A model generated the notes under the pieces. The model saw only the letters and a list, made by a program, of their open reading frames with translations, was not told the origin of the DNA and searched no databases. Both the position numbers and the translations under genes were made by a program. From NCBI GenBank assembly GCA_044230315.1, contig JBGARJ010000004.1, forward strand, positions 184,179 through 248,178: a stretch of DNA of 64,000 nucleotides, given 5' to 3'. Numbering within the stretch: the first letter of the stretch is position 1; every line of letters starts with the position of its first letter. This DNA comes from M3007 sp044230315. GTDB taxonomy: Bacteria > Bacteroidota > Bacteroidia > Chitinophagales > Saprospiraceae. Shown here in pieces: positions 15,487 to 24,164 of this stretch.

Positions 15487-18400
15487 TTATTTGTTCCCCT
15501 CGTCCAGGTCGAGCAGTTCGATGCCTTTGGTACCATTGTTGGGCTGCGCGGGCTGAGAATTGGGTAAGCCATTCAGTTTATTGTACTTCTGGCGTGCCTC
15601 TGCCAAAATAGTGGGATCGCCTTTAAAGTTTTCCAGAACAGCCTCCAACGCTGCGGATGCGCTGTTTTTGTCGCCCCGGTCGGCATACACATCCGAGAGC
15701 AGAATGAGGTTGCGGGCGATCCAGTCGTCGTACCCGGCGCTAGCCTGGTTGGCGGTGGAGATCAATTCTTCCGCTTTGGTGTAATTCCGTTGTTTATACA
15801 GGATTTGCGCCTGCAGGTGGTAGGCTTCAGCCATGATCGCCGTAGTCGAACTTTGCGTGACGCGTTGCAGTGCCGGCATGGCAGAGGCGTAATCGCCGCG
15901 GTCGTAAGCGCTTTTACCGAGGTAGTAACTGGCCGTAGCGATCTGTTCGTTCGACGCCATGGCGGCATTGGATACCTTCTGTGCGTATTCGGTGAGTGTG
16001 GCTGAATTGTTGGTGGCATACGCGGCGCGCATGATAAGCACCTGCGCCTCGAACCGGGATGCATCCGAGCTGGCCGACTCTTCCCATTTCCGGGCATACT
16101 CCAGCGTTGCCGGGTAGTCCTTCATGTAATTGTACGATAATAGGGCTGCCTTTTCACAGGCTTTCGGGTAGTTTTTGCTGGGCCCACGCGACGCGACGAT
16201 GCCATAGTCCTTGATTGCCATATCATACTTGGCAATGGCCTGACTCGAATAGCAGTCGGCCCGCATATAATACGCTTGCAAGGTGTACCGTCCATTCGGG
16301 TACTGCGCCAGGTAGTTGGTCAGCCCGTCGATTGCCTGCAGATAGCGCCCGTTTTGGTATTGGATTTCAGCCGATTGGAAGGTAACGCTGTCTTTAGTTG
16401 CCGTGTTGATGTTGTACCCGGGGACCGTAGCGAGAAAGGCAAAATACTCGTCGGGGCGGTTGAGGTCCTTTACATAGATCTCCTCGATGGCCGCCAGCGC
16501 GTCTTTGGCTTCTATATTTTCCGGATTATTGGAAAACACTTGCTTGTAATAATTGAGCGCGCCACTGGTATTGCCCTGGTTGTAGGAGATCAACCCCAGC
16601 TTGAGCAGTGCCTGGTTGATGAGGTTGGATTTACCCCGGTAGTCTTTCACCAGGCGGGAAAGCGGCGCGATAGCCTGGTCGAGCCGGCCCATTTCCTGAT
16701 ACGTGTCGCCCATTTGATACAGCGCCTCGTCAGTATATTGGCTGTTGGGGTATTTATTGACGAGATCGTCCAGTGCGAGGATCTTATCCAGGGAATTGCC
16801 TTGCAGCCCTTTGATGATGGCTTTTTGATACAAGGCGTATTCAAAACCGTCGAATTTCCTGGCGATGGCCTCATCGTAGTAAGCCAGGGCTTCTTTGTAC
16901 TGGTTGCGTTTGAAGTGGCAGTCGCCGGCGCGCACAATGGCGTCGCCTAGCACCCCGGATTTGATCTGGTCGGATGAAATGCGGGGCAGGGTACGTTTGA
17001 TGCCGTCGATGGCGGCCTTAAAATTGGCCAGCGCGTTGGTATAATCTTCCAGTTTAAGGTAGTTGTAGCCCTGAATGTATTGGCCCATCATCAGGCTGCT
17101 TTCTTCCGGCAGGTCATTGTAGTTTTTTGCCTGGCCCAGAAAAGAGGACATATGGTTTTTACTGAAATTCCATTCGCCCTTTTCATTGGAAATGGTCCCC
17201 AACCAGTATGATGTTAAAGCAGCGGTGCGTTTATCCAGTGCGTTCTCCTGCGATTTGTTGAAGTAGCGCCGGGCCTCATCTGCCTGGCCGTTTTGATAAA
17301 GTTGCAACCCGCGCAAGTAACAAACCTGCTGGTATGTTTCGTTGAGACGAGGGGTACGAGTCTTCACGCTTTCGAGCGATGCTATGGCCCGGTCGTAGTC
17401 GCGGGTATTCAAAAACACCTGGCTCATCAGCGCCTGAGCGTCTTCGTAGTATTTGGAACCCGGCTGGATTTTCTGGAGGGCCACGAGTGCATCCCGGTCG
17501 TATTTCAGTTCGTAACTCAGTTTGGCGTAGTTAAACAGTGCGTCTTCCTTGACCGAAGTATCGTAATTCAGGCTCGACGCCTGCCCGAAGGCATTGCGCG
17601 CCGCAAATTTGTTGTTGACGCGGAGGTAGCAGTCGCCCAAGTGGTACAACCCGTTCTGGCCCAGTACGCTGTCCTGTTTGGTCAGTTGTTCGAAGTTGTC
17701 GATAGCCTGTTTGTAATAGCCGTTTTGGTACTGAGTATATCCCAGCTGATAATAATCGGTGGAGGTAAGGCGGGAGCCGTTGGTGGCGGCGTATTCGAGA
17801 TACGGCAAGGCGCGTTTGAAGTCGCCTTTTTCAAAATAAGCCTGGCCGACCAGTTGGTTGAGCTCGGCGCGGTTGCGCAGTTTATCGTCCTTGGCTTTGG
17901 CGCCGCCATAGGAGATTACCAGGTCGTATTGCTTTTTGGCAAAATAGATCTGGGTGATGTAATAAGGTACGTTCGCGCCGTACTGGTCCGATTTTTCACA
18001 GCGCTGGAATGCTTTGGCCGCGTCGTCGTATTTGCCTTCAAAAAACGCGCAGCATCCGTAATAGTAGTTGGACGGGTAATACCACTCGCCGCGGGCGTTT
18101 TCCTTGAGGCCTGCCAGGGCCGTTTTGGCTTGCGCAAACCGTTTGGTAACGAAGTAACTATATCCCTGCTTGAACCGTATTTCATCGCGCAGGGCGCCTG
18201 AAGCGGCATCGGTGGGCGCCATATCATAGTAGTTCAGCGCCTGGTCGTATTTTTTTGCGTTGAAGTAGTAATCGCCGATTTCGAGCGCAGCCTGGCTCGA
18301 TTCCGGGGAGGGCGCATTGTCGCGGAGGAAATCGAACACCAGTTTTTCGGCCTCCGGTTGTTCCAGGCGCACGGCGCATTTGGCGTTGTACAGTTCGGCG

Positions 18401-18621
18401 TCGGTTTTCAGGGCGCGCCATTCCGGTTCGCTGACCGGGCGGGCCAGGCTCATGGCGGCGCGGAATTCTTTTTGCGCCAGTCCGTACAGGCGTTGGTTGT
18501 AAAAATCGATTCCGCGTTTGTAGGCCAGGTTGGCTTCGGTGAAAACCGTCGTTTGCTGCGCGGACAGCAGAAGAGGTAAGCAAAAAAGAAAAAAAGGAAC
18601 GATACCTTTCCGAAGGATCAT
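15487..18621 (-). CDS. Large exported tetratricopeptide-repeat protein
   Basis: A 1044-residue protein. Seen: signal peptide residues 1-22 (MILRKGIVPFF... ending LLLSAQ), then about 20 TPR-like helical hairpins throughout. Recurring TPR wording includes ALNYYDMAP, YQLGYTQYQNGYYKQAIDN, YNQGNTSGALNYYKQVF, and YYLGKSAYDRGDYASAMPAL. The C-terminal 40 residues are rich in Asn, Gln and Pro, ending acidic. The ATG at 18619-18621 was chosen because the signal peptide begins there; the ORF extends 14 codons further upstream. It probably forms a superhelical periplasmic scaffold. Coupling with the downstream barrel gene suggests a shared envelope complex. Confidence 0.88.
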   Translation of the reverse strand: MILRKGIVPFFLFCLPLLLSAQQTTVFTEANLAYKRGIDFYNQRLYGLAQKEFRAAMSLARPVSEPEWRALKTDAELYNAKCAVRLEQPEAEKLVFDFLRDNAPSPESSQAALEIGDYYFNAKKYDQALNYYDMAPTDAASGALRDEIRFKQGYSYFVTKRFAQAKTALAGLKENARGEWYYPSNYYYGCCAFFEGKYDDAAKAFQRCEKSDQYGANVPYYITQIYFAKKQYDLVISYGGAKAKDDKLRNRAELNQLVGQAYFEKGDFKRALPYLEYAATNGSRLTSTDYYQLGYTQYQNGYYKQAIDNFEQLTKQDSVLGQNGLYHLGDCYLRVNNKFAARNAFGQASSLNYDTSVKEDALFNYAKLSYELKYDRDALVALQKIQPGSKYYEDAQALMSQVFLNTRDYDRAIASLESVKTRTPRLNETYQQVCYLRGLQLYQNGQADEARRYFNKSQENALDKRTAALTSYWLGTISNEKGEWNFSKNHMSSFLGQAKNYNDLPEESSLMMGQYIQGYNYLKLEDYTNALANFKAAIDGIKRTLPRISSDQIKSGVLGDAIVRAGDCHFKRNQYKEALAYYDEAIARKFDGFEYALYQKAIIKGLQGNSLDKILALDDLVNKYPNSQYTDEALYQMGDTYQEMGRLDQAIAPLSRLVKDYRGKSNLINQALLKLGLISYNQGNTSGALNYYKQVFSNNPENIEAKDALAAIEEIYVKDLNRPDEYFAFLATVPGYNINTATKDSVTFQSAEIQYQNGRYLQAIDGLTNYLAQYPNGRYTLQAYYMRADCYSSQAIAKYDMAIKDYGIVASRGPSKNYPKACEKAALLSYNYMKDYPATLEYARKWEESASSDASRFEAQVLIMRAAYATNNSATLTEYAQKVSNAAMASNEQIATASYYLGKSAYDRGDYASAMPALQRVTQSSTTAIMAEAYHLQAQILYKQRNYTKAEELISTANQASAGYDDWIARNLILLSDVYADRGDKNSASAALEAVLENFKGDPTILAEARQKYNKLNGLPNSQPAQPNNGTKGIELLDLDEGNK

Positions 18622-18869
18622 GTTGTCAGGTATTTCAAAATTTGGATAAATGAAGGACGTCACACAAACGCCAGCGCACAGCGAGTCTATGTAGCCGGTA
18701 TTTGTTTTGGCAATTTCTTAACAAATCCTAAACGCGTAAAACCGTGGCGAAAATATGGAAAGCAGGGAAAAGTTAAGGCCGGGCGATTTAGTTTGCGACG
18801 CATGAATGACAAATTAGCCATTGTTTTCGATTTTTGCCCGAATTGACCCGTTTTTTCAAGCCGCCGTTT

Positions 18870-19496
18870 ATGGAATTCTTCTTCGCTACTTTGTTTTCCC
18901 TGTTTTCTATCGTCGACCCCCCGGGCGCTATTCCGGTTTACGTAGCGCTGACCAGCGACCGCCCCAAGGATGAGCGCGATCGGATTGCCCTGCAAACCAG
19001 CCTGTATTTTTTGCTGATCCTGGTCAGTTTTTTCTTCGCCGGCTCTTATATCCTCAGTTTTTTTGGGCTGACGATCCATGCCCTGCGCATCGCCGGCGGA
19101 ATGGCGTTGTTGATCAGTGGGTTTGGGTTGATGTCGGGTAATTTTGCCCGGCGACGCGGTTACGACAAGCATGTGGAAAAACACGCCCAGGAGCAAACCG
19201 ATATTGCCTTTTCACCCATGGCCATGCCCATGCTTTCGGGTCCTGGTTCCATCTCCTATCTGATTACGCAGTTCAACCAGCATCCGGGTTGGAATGAACG
19301 CTTGCTGATCATGGCGGCCATCGTTGCTGTTGCTGTTTTGATTTGGGCCCTGCTGAGAATTGCGCCCTTCCTGTTCCGGGTGTTTGGGGCCGGCGGATTG
19401 AATGCGATCGCCCGGATCATGGGGTTTATCGTGGTCGCCATTGCGGTGCAATTTATGGTGGACGGGGTGGTACATTTGATCGCTGAAATAAAATAA
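18870..19496 (+). CDS. MarC-family (UPF0056) integral membrane protein
   Basis: A 208-residue protein with six predicted transmembrane helices. Seen: the MarC opening FSLFSIVDPPGAIPVYVAL, a central ALRIAGGMALLISGFGLM, and AMPMLSGPGSISYLI, all conserved in the family. The family once was linked to multiple antibiotic resistance but its transport role is unresolved. The ATG at 18870 gives the family length; a TTG 36 bases earlier extends the frame but sits inside GATTTTTG (18829-18836), which is one mismatch from a -7 box. The next gene starts 5 bp after its stop, so the two form an operon. Confidence 0.9.
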   Translation: MEFFFATLFSLFSIVDPPGAIPVYVALTSDRPKDERDRIALQTSLYFLLILVSFFFAGSYILSFFGLTIHALRIAGGMALLISGFGLMSGNFARRRGYDKHVEKHAQEQTDIAFSPMAMPMLSGPGSISYLITQFNQHPGWNERLLIMAAIVAVAVLIWALLRIAPFLFRVFGAGGLNAIARIMGFIVVAIAVQFMVDGVVHLIAEIK

Positions 19497-19501
19497 CCGA
19501 C

Positions 19502-21088
19502 ATGCGCGCTGAAAAACTTCAAGCCCTGGCCCAAACCAAACTGGATGATGCCCGGGTGACCCTTGACCTGGAAGCCTACGATCAAAAAGTACTGACCAAA
19601 TATCCGGCGGCCGTATTTGTATGCAACCAGTTGCTGCCGGGCCTGGATGAATGGATTCTGCTCCGCCTGCTCGCACCCCACGCAGAAACTGTACGGATCC
19701 TGCATCCCTACCCTACTCCACCGCCGCTGGCGCTCCGCCCGCTGGCCATCCGGCCGCAGCGCGCCAAACTCGAAGACCGGTTCCTGCGGCTCAATTTTGC
19801 CAAGAAAGTGGCGAAATATGTGCAAAAAGGGGTGGCCGTGGGCTTGGCGCTCGACTTTTCCGAGAACCTGCTGGGCAATATGGGTAAAAACCTGCTCCGC
19901 ACCCAAATTCTGAAACAACTGCGCAAAACCGCACAGCCGATCGTACCGATTCACTTGAGCGCCGAAGCGTTGCCCGGTAGTTTCCTGCGCAAGGCCTTGA
20001 TGGGGCTGCCTTTTTCGACATCGGGCGAACCTATCCGGGTCAATGTCCGGGTGGGAAGCCCCATCCTGCCCGAAGAGCTGGACCTCTTCGAACGCAACCG
20101 GACCTGGGGGCAATTTCTACAGGCGAAGATCTTTTCGCTGGGCTCCTCCTTCAATATTCAGCCGGAGCATTTTACCCTGAACAAGCCTTCCAGTGCTCAA
20201 CCGCTCTCCGAACCGGTGGACCCCGACCTCGTCAGCGCAGACATAGCGGCGCTCCTGCCGGAACACCATATCGCCACCCGCGGCAATTTTGAGGTGTATG
20301 TGGCGCCGTTCATTGCATTGCCCAACGCCATGTTTGAGATTGCCCGCTTACGCGAGATGACGTTCCGGGTGGCGGGGGAAGGCACCGGCTTGCCCCGCGA
20401 TCTGGATGAATACGACTTGTATTATTTGCAACTGATCATTTGGGATCGCGAAGCGAAACGTATTGCCGGCGGGTATCGGCTCGGGCAAGGCGACCGGATC
20501 TTTAAACGGTTCGGCGTCAACGGTTTCTACACTACCAGCCTGTTCAAACTCCAAACAGGTTTTTACCCGGTATTACAGCAGGCCGTAGAACTGGGGCGCT
20601 CGTATATCGTACCTGACTACCAAAAGCACCGGCTGCCGCTGTTTTTGTTGTGGAAAGGAATACTCAATTTTTTGTTGGCCAACCCGCAGTACCGTTACCT
20701 TTACGGACCGGTAAGCATCAGCAAAGAGTTTTCCGATGTGTCGAAAGGAGTGATCGTTGAATTTGTACGGCGCTTTTGCTTTGATACGGAATTGGCAAAA
20801 TTGGTTCGCCCGCGGAAGCCGTTTCGGGTAAAAACCAAATCGGTCAATACTGCCCTGCTGGCCGAAATGCTTCACGGCGAGTTTGACGCCCTCGAAAGTT
20901 TTATCGAAGCCATCGAGCCGGAGCATTTTAAAGTACCCGTTCTGTTTCGCCAATATTTAAAACAAAATGCCCGGTTTATTGCCTTCAACGTCGACCCGAA
21001 TTTCTCCGATTGCCTGGATGGCCTCATGATCCTTGATTTGCGCAACCTGCCGGCCAGTACCGTCGAAGCCTTGCAGCAAGAAAAGTAG
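19502..21088 (+). CDS. OlsF-like fused acyltransferase (PlsC-like plus GNAT/hemolysin-type N-acyltransferase)
   Basis: A 528-residue two-domain protein. Residues 1-220 align in layout with a PlsC-type lysophospholipid acyltransferase. Residues about 255-470 form the GNAT-fold acyl-ACP N-acyltransferase of the OlsB/GlsB/putative-hemolysin family (FEIARLREMTFRVAGEGTG, AKRIAGGYRLG, YIVPDYQKHRLPLFLLWKG). In family members the GNAT domain N-acylates an amino acid and the PlsC domain O-acylates the product, giving ornithine or glycine lipids. Here the canonical active-site His of the PlsC domain is Gln43 (CNQLLPGLDE, Asp49 kept), so the second acylation may be lost or done elsewhere. It is coupled to marC. 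The amino-acid substrate cannot be read from the sequence. Confidence 0.82.
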   Translation: MRAEKLQALAQTKLDDARVTLDLEAYDQKVLTKYPAAVFVCNQLLPGLDEWILLRLLAPHAETVRILHPYPTPPPLALRPLAIRPQRAKLEDRFLRLNFAKKVAKYVQKGVAVGLALDFSENLLGNMGKNLLRTQILKQLRKTAQPIVPIHLSAEALPGSFLRKALMGLPFSTSGEPIRVNVRVGSPILPEELDLFERNRTWGQFLQAKIFSLGSSFNIQPEHFTLNKPSSAQPLSEPVDPDLVSADIAALLPEHHIATRGNFEVYVAPFIALPNAMFEIARLREMTFRVAGEGTGLPRDLDEYDLYYLQLIIWDREAKRIAGGYRLGQGDRIFKRFGVNGFYTTSLFKLQTGFYPVLQQAVELGRSYIVPDYQKHRLPLFLLWKGILNFLLANPQYRYLYGPVSISKEFSDVSKGVIVEFVRRFCFDTELAKLVRPRKPFRVKTKSVNTALLAEMLHGEFDALESFIEAIEPEHFKVPVLFRQYLKQNARFIAFNVDPNFSDCLDGLMILDLRNLPASTVEALQQEK

Positions 21089-21185
21089 AGTGGGTATCAT
21101 TTTTGCCGTTATAACCATTATCGGGTATTTTCCTATTTTATTAACCTGTACATACACAGCGATCCTATTAATAAATTGTAGTATT

Positions 21186-22547
21186 ATGAACATTAAGCAC
21201 CTTACTTTATTTGCCACCTTCGTCTTGCTGAGCCTGTTTTCACCCTCGTGCAAACAATACAACCAGCATTTTCAGGAGGAAGCCAATAACCCTAAATTTT
21301 TGCACAAAGGCATACGGCTGATTACAGATGTGATCCGGCATGATATTTTTTCGCCACCTGTTGCATCGAGGATTTACGCTTATTCCACGGTAGCCGCTTA
21401 CGAAGCCCTTATTCCCGGCCATCCGGAATACCGGAGCCTCGCCGGACAATTGAATGGTCTGTCGCCCGGCCCACAACCCGAAGCAGGCAAAGAATACTGC
21501 TACCCACTGGCCAGTAGCACCGCATTGTTGGTAGTAGGCAAAAAACTGATCTTTTCCGAAGGCAACATCGCCGAATTGCAGGATTCCGTCCTCGCCGATT
21601 TTCAAAAACTGAATATGCCGCCGGAAGTATTCGACCGCTCGGTGGCCTTTGGCAACGCAGTAGCCCAGCACATTATCGGCTGGCTCAAAACAGACCACTA
21701 CAACGAGACCCGCAGCGCCCCGAAATTCCCCATTTCCACTAAAGACCCCTCCCGCTGGGTGCCTACCCCGCCGACATATGCCGATGCGCTGGAGCCCCAC
21801 TGGGATGAGATCCGGCCATGGGTGCTCGACTCTGCCGATCAATTCAAAGCCATCGACCATATTCCCTTCAGTACCGACAAGAACAGCGCGTTTTTTAAAG
21901 CGGCCATGGAAGTGTATGAGGTGGGGAAAAACCTCACCGAAGAACAAAAGAAAACGGCTACGTACTGGGACTGCAACCCCTTCGAAGTGGAGGTGACCGG
22001 CCACTTGATGGTGCCAACGAAAAAGATCACTCCCGGCGGGCACTGGATAAATATTACCGCCGAGGCTTGCCGGAAGAGCAACAAGAACCTCGTCCAATCG
22101 GCTGAAATCTACACGCTGGTCGCCCTGGCACTGGGTGATGCATTCATCTCATGCTGGCATGAAAAATACCAGTCGCAGCTCATCCGTCCGGTAACCTACA
22201 TCAATTTGTATATCGATCCGGGTTGGAATCCTTACATCGAAACGCCGCCGTTCCCCGAGCACACCAGCGGGCATGCCACCATTTCCGCGGCGGCGGCCAC
22301 CGTGTTGACCAAAATTTTCGGCGAGCCGTACAATTTCGTAGACAGCACCGAAACGATTTTTGATATGGATCCGCGCAGCTTCAGCACCTTTTACGAGGCC
22401 TCCGACCAAGCGGCCATGAGCCGGCTATACGGTGGCATTCACTACCGAATGGGTAATGAAGGCGGCCGGATGAACGGTCGCGAAATCGGCCGGTATGTTT
22501 TTGAAACGGTCAAGACCCGCAGCGGCGCCGAAATGGGCAATAAATAA
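21186..22547 (+). CDS. Vanadium haloperoxidase / PAP2-family exported lipoprotein
   Basis: A 453-residue protein of the PAP2/vanadium-dependent haloperoxidase superfamily. Seen: a hydrophobic N-terminus ending in FSPSCKQ, a plausible lipoprotein signal, so probably an envelope location. The phosphate/vanadate-binding motifs are FPEHTSGH (His363) and SRLYGGIHYRMG (His419), followed by a conserved Arg. The spacing matches the haloperoxidase-like branch that is frequent in Bacteroidota. Members act as acid phosphatases or haloperoxidases and the sequence alone cannot decide. The ATG at 21186 was chosen because the lipoprotein signal starts there. A terminator follows at 22572. Confidence 0.88.
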   Translation: MNIKHLTLFATFVLLSLFSPSCKQYNQHFQEEANNPKFLHKGIRLITDVIRHDIFSPPVASRIYAYSTVAAYEALIPGHPEYRSLAGQLNGLSPGPQPEAGKEYCYPLASSTALLVVGKKLIFSEGNIAELQDSVLADFQKLNMPPEVFDRSVAFGNAVAQHIIGWLKTDHYNETRSAPKFPISTKDPSRWVPTPPTYADALEPHWDEIRPWVLDSADQFKAIDHIPFSTDKNSAFFKAAMEVYEVGKNLTEEQKKTATYWDCNPFEVEVTGHLMVPTKKITPGGHWINITAEACRKSNKNLVQSAEIYTLVALALGDAFISCWHEKYQSQLIRPVTYINLYIDPGWNPYIETPPFPEHTSGHATISAAAATVLTKIFGEPYNFVDSTETIFDMDPRSFSTFYEASDQAAMSRLYGGIHYRMGNEGGRMNGREIGRYVFETVKTRSGAEMGNK

Positions 22548-22571
22548 CCACCCCGGCAATGGCCAGCAGTT

Positions 22572-22613
22572 TGCCCCTCCTTTCCTGCATCGGCGGAAAG
22601 GAGGGGCATTTTT
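22572..22613 (+). terminator. Strong Rho-independent terminator
   Basis: The arms TGCCCCTCCTTTCC (22572-22585) and GGAAAGGAGGGGCA (22595-22608) pair perfectly over 14 bp, and five T follow. Confidence 0.93.
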
Positions 22614-22709
22614 ATTGGCTGTCAAAGCCCGGGTTTTCTACTTTTTGTTGATTAAATTCATGCGGAAATTTTAACGGAGGAAAAATAAATACTTTTTTGT
22701 TTCAAAGTA

Positions 22710-22740
22710 TTGCCTGGCATTTTAAAACGAATTATTTTTG
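22710..22740 (+). promoter_or_regulatory. Bacteroidota promoter (TTG-N20-TATTTTTG) in a 314-bp gap
   Basis: TTG at 22710-22712 and TATTTTTG at 22733-22740 are separated by 20 bases. This is the only signal I see in the A+T-rich gap 22548-22861 apart from the terminator. It predicts a leader of about 115 nt before the next gene, and no riboswitch class is recognisable in that leader. Confidence 0.65.
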
Positions 22741-22861
22741 TCCGGAAATTCTGCGTTGCTAAGCACTTGATTTACAGGTAAAATTGTTAGTCTGAACTCA
22801 GCCTGGCAGCCAAAACAAAAAATTTATCTGTGGTTTTATACCCAGGCTAATTTGCTCCCGC

Positions 22862-23566
22862 ATGAAGAAACAACCCGGCCACCGCATGCACAACGTATCC
22901 GATGCCGACTTGTATGTCAATTGCATGCAAGCCATCCGAAATGCGCATCGGGATATCGATTTGTTCACCTCTTATGGATACGGCGTAGCGCGCCTGAAAG
23001 CATTCAAAACGCTGTGCGACCAATTTCACAACCTGCCGGACGACGATGAAATGGTGGGCGATCAGATGATCTGCACTGAAAAGAAAAACCAGGCCGCCGA
23101 CAAATTGCGCACCGCCATCCGCTCGATCATGACCCGGGTGGCGATGAAATACCACGACAAAACCGGGCGCTACCGCAAATTTGGCACGGCTAAACTCGGC
23201 GACATGAGCGATCCCCAACTGCTGTTCTGCGGCCGGCGCGTGGCCCGCGTGGCCCGGCAACAAATTGATTTTCTGGCCGATGTGGGCGTGAATGAAAACA
23301 CCATCCAGCGAGTGCTCAACGCGTGCACCGAGTTCGAAAACGCCATGAATATCCAGCAGGACAAGCTCCACGAACGCGACATTGCGGTGGAGCGGCGGGT
23401 GGATCAGGGCAATAAAATTTACCAGGAGCTCGTCGTTTTGTGCGATATCGGGAAAGATATCTGGGCGGAGCGCGACCGCGTCAAGTACGATCAGTATTGT
23501 TTGTACGATAGCAATGCCGAGCAAAAACGGGCCCGGAAAGCAAAACTGCTCACCAGCCCGCAATAG
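22862..23566 (+). CDS. Uncharacterised alpha-helical protein
   Basis: A 234-residue protein that I do not recognise. Seen: no signal peptide or membrane segment, a charge-rich and mostly helical composition, and a high content of Asp, Arg and Lys. It has a central basic stretch (AIRSIMTRVAMKYHDKTGR) and a C-terminal lysine/arginine tail (KRARKAKLL). The pattern suggests a soluble helical bundle. It has its own promoter with a long leader and converges on the phosphoribosyltransferase gene 24 bp away. The codon use looks like that of its neighbours, so I see no sign of recent transfer. Confidence 0.7.
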   Translation: MKKQPGHRMHNVSDADLYVNCMQAIRNAHRDIDLFTSYGYGVARLKAFKTLCDQFHNLPDDDEMVGDQMICTEKKNQAADKLRTAIRSIMTRVAMKYHDKTGRYRKFGTAKLGDMSDPQLLFCGRRVARVARQQIDFLADVGVNENTIQRVLNACTEFENAMNIQQDKLHERDIAVERRVDQGNKIYQELVVLCDIGKDIWAERDRVKYDQYCLYDSNAEQKRARKAKLLTSPQ

Positions 23567-23590
23567 CCCGGCAGGCATACCGCCGTTTCT

Positions 23591-24091
23591 TCAATTCAAA
23601 TACACCGCCATTTCCTCTACGCCACGAATTTGCACCTCGATATCGTCTTTCAAGGTAGTGTACAACGACAAGCCTACATAGTCGGCCTTGATCGGGAAGG
23701 ACTTGTGTTTGCGGTCCACTAATACTGCCACTTCCACTTGCCGGGGCAACACCCCCAGCAAAGGCTGCACCGCGTAAAAGATCGTCCGGCCCGTGTTGGC
23801 CACGTCGTCGACAATGATGATCGATTTTTCCCGGAGCGATTCGGCGGGCATCTCGATATAAGGGTCGTACTCCAGGGGATTGGCCGGATTGAGCCGAATG
23901 CGGGTCAGGGTGACCGTCATGTCCGAAGGCGCAATGGGTAGCAGCTCGGCCAACAATAATTGGGCGAAACCCACGCCATTGTTGTTCAGGCCGGCCAGGA
24001 TCAACTCCGGTTCGCCGAAATGATGTTCCAATATTTCGATGGCTAACCGCTTGATTTTTTGGCGGATGCGCCGGTCGTCCAAGATCTTCAT
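23591..24091 (-). CDS. PyrR-like phosphoribosyltransferase
   Basis: A 166-residue type I phosphoribosyltransferase. Seen: the PRPP-binding loop SIIIVDDVANTGRTIFYA, the flexible-loop region with basic and acidic residues before it, and LILAGLNNNGVGFAQLL at the N-terminal side. The layout is that of PyrR (uracil phosphoribosyltransferase / pyrimidine regulator) and related hypoxanthine enzymes; the exact base is not certain. The ATG at 24089-24091 gives a start MKILDDRRIRQKIKRLAIEI resembling family members, whereas an earlier in-frame codon overlaps the divergent promoter region. No pyrimidine operon is adjacent. Confidence 0.85.
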   Translation of the reverse strand: MKILDDRRIRQKIKRLAIEILEHHFGEPELILAGLNNNGVGFAQLLLAELLPIAPSDMTVTLTRIRLNPANPLEYDPYIEMPAESLREKSIIIVDDVANTGRTIFYAVQPLLGVLPRQVEVAVLVDRKHKSFPIKADYVGLSLYTTLKDDIEVQIRGVEEMAVYLN

Positions 24092-24164
24092 AGGCAGAAA
24101 AGCAAAATTTGTCTGCAAAAATCCATCCTTATCGCTGTAATTTTCGCCGGCAAAAGAAATTTTT

